This document shows positions 57,201-64,000 of a stretch of 64,000 bases of DNA, one piece after another. Below the pieces are notes generated by a model. That model did no database searches. It was not told the origin of the DNA and worked only from the letters and a program-made list of their open reading frames with translations. Within the stretch, counting starts at the first letter, position 1, and each line of letters starts with the position of its first letter. Made by a program: the position numbers and the translations under genes. Origin of the DNA: Hormiphora californensis (taxonomy: Eukaryota; Ctenophora; Tentaculata; Cydippida; Pleurobrachiidae). The stretch lies in contig CM035362.1 in NCBI GenBank assembly GCA_020137815.1, positions 1,335,426-1,399,425 on the forward strand, given 5' to 3'.

Positions 57201-58182
57201 AAAGAAACAGTCTCACTTGGTACAGCTGACCAGTCAGGCAGAGATGCAGTGGGCTGACGTCACCAAGATGAAGAAACAAGCATACAATCCTGCAACAGAA
57301 GAAGATTAGGATTGACAAGGAGTTAGAGACAACTTCTAGGGAGACAAAGGAACAGCAGGCCAACATCAGGTATGTGATCAAACTGTTAGGACATTGGTGG
57401 TGAAACTAACATCGACGTTACAGTAGTGCTAGATGTATGAATCTTTACATTCAGTCCAATCACCACGCTAATTCAGATGCAACTTATCATATTTTATAAC
57501 GGTCCAGTTTCAAGTAGAGGTTCGATTTGGTCATGATCATAAAGTCGGGACACTTTTACAATGTTTAAAAAAATGTGGATTTTGAGTTTTAAATTTGGTT
57601 TTTTCACATGGTTGAGTAATCTGATCCACCAAAAATTGTCACTAGATAAAAATTGTGAAAACTAGAATTTTAAAGCTTAATTATGCTTTGTTTTATAAGG
57701 CTTTAAAGTATGTGGATCAGAAACGTGTGGATTAGCATACTCAACCGAGTTAGGTTGATGTTACGTCCTTGAAACTTTGTGGGATGATAGATGGTATAGT
57801 AACAAATTGATTGGCATGGGTAAATGTACAAAATATGCTCAACCAATGTGGATTTTTTTCAATTTTCTCATAAAATGCGACTCAACCGGAGGTTTATGAC
57901 GGAGTTTCGGGTCCCGATTATTCTCAAAAGTTTCGTAAATCGATCCGACATTAGACTATATCGGTCCAGTTTCAAGTAGAGGTTCGATTTAAACTAATCG
58001 TGATGACCCCCAGGACGCTCCAGAACGACATGACAAAGTTGAATGTTCTAATCAACAAGAAGAACGGAGAGAAAGAGGACAAAGAACAGGATACTATCCT
58101 GATGGAAAACGATTTTATTGAAACTCTAAAAGAACACGAACAGGAGAGCATAACCATGCAGGTACAGAGCATATCTCTCTCG

Positions 58183-58220
<38 letters not shown>

Positions 58221-58288
58221 GGTCTTCTCTCGCTGACGATCTAATCGTCTATCTCTCTGATCTCTCTCCTCTACGTCGATATCTCTAA

Positions 58289-58371
<83 letters not shown>

Positions 58372-60915
58372 CTCTCTCAGCTCTCTCTCCCCTCCCAGAA
58401 CCAAGTTGACAGCCTTACTGAGGAAAAGGAAAGACTATTGGGATCCCTGGTGGACAGTGAACGGCAAATAATGTTGTGGGAGAAGAAGATTCAGTTGGCC
58501 AAGGAGACAAGGAAGACAGTTGATAGCGAGTACGGACAAGGTAACTGCTGTAATGTCGGCACCCGGTGCTTTACAACTGTAACTGCTGTAGTGCTGTAAT
58601 CACATTCAGAATATACTGTCTCACATTCAGAGTATACTGCAGCTCACATTCAGAATATACTGTCTCACATTCAGAGTATACTGCAGCTCACATTCAGAAT
58701 ATACTGTCTCACATTCAGAGTATACTGCAGCTCACATTCAGAATATACTGTCTCACATTCATAACTCTTGGTTAAAAGTTTTTATATCCTATATATACTG
58801 AACTTATAACCCGGTGTGAGACAAACTCACAAACATTACTAATCTCATATTGTATTACTTCTCATCACGGTAAACCCCCTGCAGGTGAGCTGAAAGCGAT
58901 GAAGTGTGAGATTCACAGAATGCAGGTCCGTTACAACCAGCTGATTAGAAACCAGGAGCAGCTGATACAGGAGATGGAGAAGGCCGTGGGAAGGAGGGAA
59001 ACTATTTCAACACGGTATGTATTGAGAGCATGTGACAGGGGCTGTACTGTCCTATCCAGCAGCGGCAGTGAGATTTAGTGAAGGACAGTACAGTATAAAT
59101 AGTCAACATGTTTCACGTTGTCTCATATAAGACCGTCCTCTTCGCATCGGGTTACGCGATGTACAGTCAGTGACTGACAAGTTTCACGTCTCTCATGGGA
59201 CTGAAACATAGCTTAGATCTCGTGCACAAGTTCTGAATTCATCATTTCATTTTGAATCTAATCCATTGTCAACACACAGGGGTGATGCTATGGTGAAACA
59301 GGGCAAGAAAGCCGAGACTAAAGGAACTCTGAAGAAGAAAGTGGCTGAACTGAGAAAGAAAGTTAAATCTCTGACGGTTGAGGCGAGTGGATGTGATACG
59401 GAGATTAAGAAGCTAAGAGAGCACCAATCAGCACTAGCCCAGACTCTAGAAGACAAGAATATTAGTTGTAAGGAGCAACAACAGACCGTGGATGATCTGA
59501 GTGCACAACATGAGAAAATCATGTTGGAAAAGGATAAGGTAATTGTGATTTAGTTGATTCTTGTTTCCACTGAGGTTTGGGGGTTTCCACTGAGGTTTAG
59601 GGGCGTGCTATTAAAATTTAACCCGTTTGTCATGCAAGGCCGACCGTATCATGTTGTGATATTATACCCCATTCCATTCCTTACATGTCACCCTATTCTG
59701 ACACCCATGTTTGCTCGAGGTCACCCATTAACCAGTTTGCCCCACTTCCAGGTCACCCATTAACCAGTTTGCCCCACTCCCAGGTCACCCATTAACCAGT
59801 CTGCCCCACCTCCAGGTCACCCATTAACCAGTTTGCCCCACCTCCAGGTCACCCATTAACCAGTTTGTCCCACTTCCAGGTCACCCATTAACCAGTTTGT
59901 CCCACTTCCAGGTCACCCATTAACCAGTTTGTCCCACTTCCAGGTCACCCATTAACCAGTTTGTCCCACTTCCAGGTCACCCATTAACCAGTTTGCCCCA
60001 CCTCCAGGTCACCCATTAACCAGTTTGCCCCACCTCCAGGTCACCCATTAACCAGTTTGCCCCACCTCCAGGTCACCCATTATCCAGTTTGCCCCACTTC
60101 CAGGTCACCCATTAACCAGTTTGTCCCACTTCCAGGTCACCCATTAACCAGTTTGTCCCACTTCCAGGTCACCCATTAACCAGTTTGTCCCACTTTCAGG
60201 TCACCCATTAACCAGTTTGTCCCACTTCCAGGTCACCCATTAACCAGTTTGTCCCACTTCCAGGTGACCCATTAACCAGTTTGCCCCACTTCCAGGTCAC
60301 CCATTAACCAGTTTGCCCCACTTCCAGGTCACCCAAGATCTCCTGTCTAAGCAGAAGAAGGTGAAGTATCTGGACCAAGTGAAAAACAACACCTACAAAA
60401 TGATGTGTAAAACGGAGGATTCTATAGATAAAGTCAGGAACCGGGAGGTATGTGTTACTTTTTAATGCAATTACTCAGTAACGTGCATACCTATATAAAT
60501 CGACCTACACGCATGCTGTGCTGTACGAATCACAATCTTAAATCTCACATCTCTGATCAAGCTTTACTAAAAAGCTGCAGCGGCTTAACATTTCTAAGCG
60601 TCGCGCGCGCAGATTCTCTTAAAGTGAAACTACGAATTGTCAGCATCTTTTGTTCCTGCAGTGCTTCACAACACTGTGTAATACACTCAGGACGGCGCTG
60701 ACAAGCGCATCAGGAACAGAATTATCAAGCCATATCACTGCAGTGTTGGTACCTTCAATGCCCCGATTTAACACCCCTCTGTTTTTCAGACTGAGCGACT
60801 ACAAGCCCTGGTTAACATAGTTGACCACATGAACAGGGAGTACCCACACCTCAAACCAGCCCTGCACAGGGCCACCCTTCTGCTTAACTGGAGGGCTGTC
60901 CCTGAACAGATGTGA
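51251..60915 (+). CDS. CCDC40: CCDC40, coiled-coil protein of the axonemal 96-nm ruler
   Basis: Nineteen exons: 51251-51479, 51750-51958, 52840-52926, 54460-54592, 54733-54890, 55052-55160, 55282-55417, 55560-55752, 55980-56139, 56266-56374, 56565-56655, 56780-56909, 57112-57369, 58014-58161, 58399-58540, 58885-59014, 59280-59538, 60328-60447 and 60790-60915. Allowing for two single-base shifts, they encode 974 aa, almost entirely coiled coil. CCDC40 pairs with CCDC39 to set the 96-nm repeat of ciliary doublets and is needed for inner dynein arms and the nexin-dynein complex. Diagnostic segments are [87 protein letters not shown] and [16 protein letters not shown]. The shifts are in exon 12 (after NDLIS, at CCC) and exon 13 (after TKMKK, at AAA). 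This start ([20 protein letters not shown]) is one of three candidate 5' blocks. Introns carry a nested gene, a hairpin cluster and minisatellites. Confidence 0.93.
52090..52215. repeat. Tandem hairpins on CTTATAACAC / GTGTTATAAG
   Basis: Three hairpin units (stem ACTTATAACACT, loop GGGC or CCCCC) in a row in CCDC40 intron 2. The same stem recurs once at 52738-52772. Confidence 0.7.
52530..52806. repeat. Branched hairpin cluster with conserved CTCGCAGGCTCG apices
   Basis: The outer stem (ATTTTATTATGCC...GTTGTACCTG at 52532-52562) pairs with 52777-52805. Inside it, CAACAATAATG and AGATTC at 52567-52587 pair with 52693-52735. Between them are three hairpins with the same apex CTCGCAGGCTCG but different stems (ACTTTTAGAC/GTCAAAAAGT, ACTACATCA/TGAGGTAGT, ACTTAGTGGCA/TGCACTAAAGT). 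Two more have the apex CTCGACC-loop-GGTCTCG. It is all in CCDC40 intron 2. Confidence 0.7.
53119..54080 (-). CDS. Small secreted protein with a C-terminal sushi (CCP) domain, nested in a CCDC40 intron
   Basis: Three minus-strand exons, 54008-54080, 53459-53902 and 53119-53309, give 235 aa. The start [20 protein letters not shown] (a second ATG lies five codons on) is a typical signal peptide ending near VVSG. The middle exon encodes a 150-residue region ([67 protein letters not shown]) that I do not recognise beyond a beta-rich secreted look with paired cysteines. The last exon is a sushi repeat: [18 protein letters not shown], then [20 protein letters not shown] and AC, with the invariant tryptophan. 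Likely extracellular binding or adhesion. It sits entirely within CCDC40 intron 3 on the other strand. Confidence 0.75.
57501..57990. repeat. 28-bp direct repeat bounding about 430 bp in a CCDC40 intron
   Basis: GGTCCAGTTTCAAGTAGAGG followed by TTCGATTT occurs at 57501-57528 and exactly again at 57963-57990. The A/T-rich interval has no ORF. It could be a solo insertion scar or a local duplication. Confidence 0.5.
58165..58375. repeat. (CT)n low-complexity tract
   Basis: CT-rich sequence between CCDC40 exons 14 and 15, merging into the exon 15 acceptor tract. Confidence 0.9.
58604..58762. repeat. 44-bp tandem repeat, about 3.6 copies
   Basis: Units alternate CACATTCAGAATATACTGTC and CACATTCAGAGTATACTGCA. 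It is in the intron after CCDC40 exon 15. Confidence 0.85.
59745..60327. repeat. 32-bp minisatellite carrying a 3' splice site
   Basis: About 18 copies of a unit that reads AGGTCACCCATTAACCAGTT then TGCCCCACTTCC. The last copy runs directly into CCDC40 exon 18: CCACTTCCAG then GTCACCCA are the real acceptor and the first eight bases of the exon. Confidence 0.92.
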
Positions 60916-62217
60916 CGGGTTCCAGACCAACCGGACACAGTAGATGATGATGTGAAGAGGAAGAAAGTTGTGTTTGTGATAGTGGAAGTGGTGGTTTTCG
61001 ACAGTGGTCCCAGGTGTGGATCACACTTTTGGGCCACTGGTACTTTGGAAGTTGACTGCCGTGTCTAGGGGCCACAGTGTTGCTAACATTGTGGCCCCGA
61101 GAGATAGGACTGTGTGTGAGAGTGTTCGGTTGGTCGCCCGAAACTAAATTCAATGATGTCAGAGGTTGACCCTTTCTTTGAATAGAGAGAGATGGTGGTG
61201 AGTTAGATGTTATTCCTTTGAAAGAGAACAGAGTTATGATTTGCCATGCATGATTGGGACTTTATGAAATAGTATTGCAAGTATATTGTGTGCACTTCTA
61301 TTCAAATTTGCCAAAAAAAACACACGTATTCCGGTTATAAAATTACACACAGTACACACAGCTGTGTTTGTGCACAAACCTCTGCAGACTCGGCTTCCCT
61401 GTACTAGCCAACGAAACTGGGGTTTGCCTAGCTCGACCTGTATGGCGGCGCCATACCCCATTTGATTGACAGTGCGCTCAGATGGGGTCGCGGCACCAGA
61501 CAGTGCTCGACCCTCTTTGAACAAAACAGATTGGGGTCTGGGCGGTAACTTGTAACATATTAACGTTTGTGAGAGGATGGAAGATGATAAGGTGACAAAA
61601 TAACGATTGTCTTGTTTAAAATGTCATTTGAAGTGTAATCGTCTTGTCAATTTACAATTTTTATTGCACAGCAAAAATCTCTCTCAAAAAAACTATGGCA
61701 CACACTTTTAATGTCGTAGTGGGAGGAGTATAAACACAAAACATCATATAATATGGGGCCATAACAAAAGTCGGTTTAAGATATATTTAAAAAGAATTGA
61801 TCATCATGATGCAGATTGTGATTTACTCCCAAACTCAAACTGGAATCACTCTTGAAAATTATGGGATATCAATATCATGTGAAAAGGCTCTGGCTAGGGT
61901 TAAAAACTGTGTCTTCTCTGATCTCTCTTCTTTTGTCATATTTCATTGTCCTCACATTTATTCTGAAAAACACACATTCTACCACTGTAAGCAGTGATAT
62001 AAACCTCTCCATAATAAAACAGCTCTTCTACAACACTATCCAAACACGCTTTTAGTTCTGAACAACCTGTCTGGCGGCGCTGACCCGATCTGAAAATCAA
62101 AACGGGGTCTGGTACCGCCAGACAGTGAACAACCACCATCTGAGAACCTAGGTGTGGTCTTCTGTCAGTGTGATCTGTGTTATGTCATGCAACCTATGTA
62201 CTAAATCAACATCATGA
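60916..62217. other. Spacer between CCDC40 and ECT2, with two small hairpins
   Basis: No conserved coding segment. Two related short inverted structures are present near 61435-61510 (TATGGCGGCGCCATACCCCA) and 62065-62130 (TGTCTGGCGGCGCTGACCCG ... CCGCCAGACAGTGAAC). The second has the size and shape of a tiny MITE. Confidence 0.45.
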
Positions 62218-63802
62218 TCATCTTGAGTCCCTCATTGTCCGCTTACTAAATCTCACAGTCCCGCCAGATCCAGGATGGCCCCCTCCCGATGGGGAGGGTG
62301 GGCCCATTAACCCACCATCCCCACCCAACCCCCCTGAGCCACCTAGGTACATCTGACTCTGAGTCTTTCGAAGGGAGTGCATTTTGTTTTTCGTCGAGAA
62401 AGCTCGTGACATGCTTCGTTTGGCAAAGTTGAAGATGTTTGGTTTTGATGAGCTGCTTCCTCCACCGCCCGATAGATGTTTTGATGAAGGAGCAGGGATC
62501 TTGGGGTGAACCTGGAGTGATTCCTCCAGTTGAGCTTGGCAAATTTGCACGTCTTCATCGATGGTTTTGAGGGTAAAACACCGTTTACTGAGGTTAACTG
62601 CTTCCACAAGGGCCTGATGCCACTCTGAGCGTCGCACCTCAATGTCTTGGGATGGCTCCTCGCTGAGGATTTTAAACCTGGGGAAATGCAGATCGTTAGT
62701 AAGGGTTATATTTTTGATAGGGTGACAGTTAAAACGCTAAATGTACTAAAATGTACTGCATAATAAAATGTATAACTCACGCTATAGTGTATTCCAGTTT
62801 AGCATCAGTAGAACTCTTCCCCTTTTCATCTCCCTTCTTGGCTTCACACATCCTAGCGTTATAAGTTAGACCCATTACATCACCTGAAAAGGAGAGTGTC
62901 AGCAGAAATATCGGTCTTATCGTTGGGTACTTGATCGTTTAGGGTACTTTGGTAGTGGTAAAACCACTAAAATGTCACAAGTTTTTGAATTGTCACTCTT
63001 CACACTCACAGAGTGTGTATTTGAAAGGGAGTGGGATAGGTTCATGAGTATTATTAGCTAGATCAACATACCATTATCGAATACTGAGAACACATGTGTT
63101 ACAGCTCTCAGAGGAATGTGAAGGACGTGTTTGTATGTGGTCCTTTTCAAGGCCTTGTCTAGACCCCCACCACCACTCACACTACCAGTCTTTATCTTCG
63201 GTCTTGTTATCTGGGAAATGTGGTCTGGTTAATAAGTTGAGTGATTTGTACAGAAGAAAAGAAAGAAACGGTTGAATATAAAATGGAAAAAAGAATGATG
63301 GGAAAAGAGCTAAAGAAATAAAGTCATCGTTACCTCCAAGACAGAATCCTCAGTAGGGGCGAGATTCTCCTTGGCCCCATCAATCACCATGAGAAAGAGA
63401 GACGCATACCCGTCCTGTTGTAGAGTATGGATCTCACATAGGGATAGGGCATTGCAACGTTGTGTTAGTTGGAGTCTATTGACGGATATCTGGTGCATCT
63501 GGAAATGGAGTTTAGTGTGATAGAGAGGGAGGGAATGTAAGACAACATTTGGAATGAATTCTCCATGCAAGGAGATCAGGAATAGTAAATACAGAAAATT
63601 GGGGGAATTAAGAAACTATCTGGGAAATTGACACGCACCGGTAATCCTGAGATATCTTTCAGGGTTTCCAAAAATGAATATTTGTCATCGATAATCTTCT
63701 TTTTCTCATTCAAATGAGTGGTCCGTGCTTTGAATTCATCTTGAACTAATCGCAGCATTTTGTAATCCGGGTGGGCACTGTCTGTTTTAGCTAAAATCGC
63801 AT
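62218..63802 (-). CDS. ECT2: ECT2-like Rho GEF, C-terminal part (5' part beyond the window)
   Basis: Five minus-strand exons keep one frame: 63639-63802, 63334-63498, 63072-63210, 62781-62883 and 62218-62677 (stop). ECT2 activates RhoA at the cleavage furrow in cytokinesis. The first exon is the end of the DH domain (DYKMLRLVQDEFKARTTHLN, like AIDSLKEVMTHINEDKR). The next three are the PH domain (LTQRCNALSLCEIHTLQQDG then YASLFLMVIDGAKENL; KHVLHIPLRAVTHVFSVFDN; RMCEAKKGDEKGKSS). The last carries the domain end (RRSEWHQALVEAVNL) and a tail with FNFAKRSMSRAFSTKNKMHS, corresponding to KKVTRAFSFSKTPKRAL of human ECT2. A glycine-rich stretch near the C-terminus is lineage-specific. The BRCT repeats and most of the DH domain would lie right of 64000. 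Confidence 0.85.
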
Positions 63803-64000
63803 CTGGAGGAGAGTTTGTGTAAAGATACAATTATGCAAACTATATGGTGGTTATCTAAAATGTGAGGTACCAGGCAATTCAAAGGAAAAAAAACACCAAT
63901 AAATTGGAAATTGTAATATTGTACTGGGTGTTCATTTTGGATCTTTACAAGCGTTGGCCGTTGGCCTTCACCCAGAAAAAAGTTGACAAGATCAGGTCAT

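Overview
This window is nuclear DNA of an invertebrate animal. The genes have many short GT-AG exons, the coding content is metazoan (hamartin, a ciliary CCDC40, ECT2, RMDN, FUN14 and kelch proteins and a seven-helix receptor), and the introns are full of CT/GA/GT microsatellites, miniature DNA transposons, Helitrons and retroelement debris. The species cannot be fixed from this stretch; an early-branching marine animal such as a sponge, cnidarian or placozoan would fit. There is one 100-base assembly gap at 19795-19894, and about 35.7-38.3 kb looks like poor-quality consensus.

Layout. 0.9-2.9 kb: an RMDN-family TPR gene (+). 3.0-6.3 kb: repeats, namely a Helitron, a TA-flanked inverted-repeat element and a LINE tail split by a small LTR-like element. 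6.4-16.2 kb: TSC1/hamartin in 18 exons (+), with a 2.8-kb foldback transposon in intron 2 and a 1.28-kb palindrome in a later intron. 17.2-19.25 kb: a FUN14-domain gene (-). 19.6-23.6 kb: two dead reverse-transcriptase fragments and several hairpin elements. 23.8-32.4 kb: a kelch gene (+) whose first intron holds a rhodopsin-like GPCR gene (-), a Helitron and other elements. 33.7-35.5 kb: exons of an unrecognised gene (+). 36.8-44.9 kb: four tandem copies of a BTB gene (-), three of them visibly damaged, one by a second foldback transposon with 7-bp target duplication. 45-46.9 kb: simple sequence. 47-60.9 kb: CCDC40 (+), with three alternative-looking 5' coding blocks, and a secreted CCP-domain gene (-) nested in one intron. 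62.2-63.8 kb: the 3' end of ECT2 (-), running off the right edge.

The genes do not form a pathway; neighbours look independent. The most striking theme is DNA that folds on itself: foldback transposons whose terminal inverted repeats are themselves tandem arrays, perfect long palindromes, conserved paired hairpins, and a branched hairpin cluster in a CCDC40 intron. A second theme is a minisatellite that has multiplied a 3' splice site of CCDC40. A third is a set of single-base frameshifts at homopolymer runs in otherwise conserved exons, which suggests sequence errors rather than pseudogenes. All exon boundaries were read by eye from splice signals, reading frame and remembered family alignments; no search was run.
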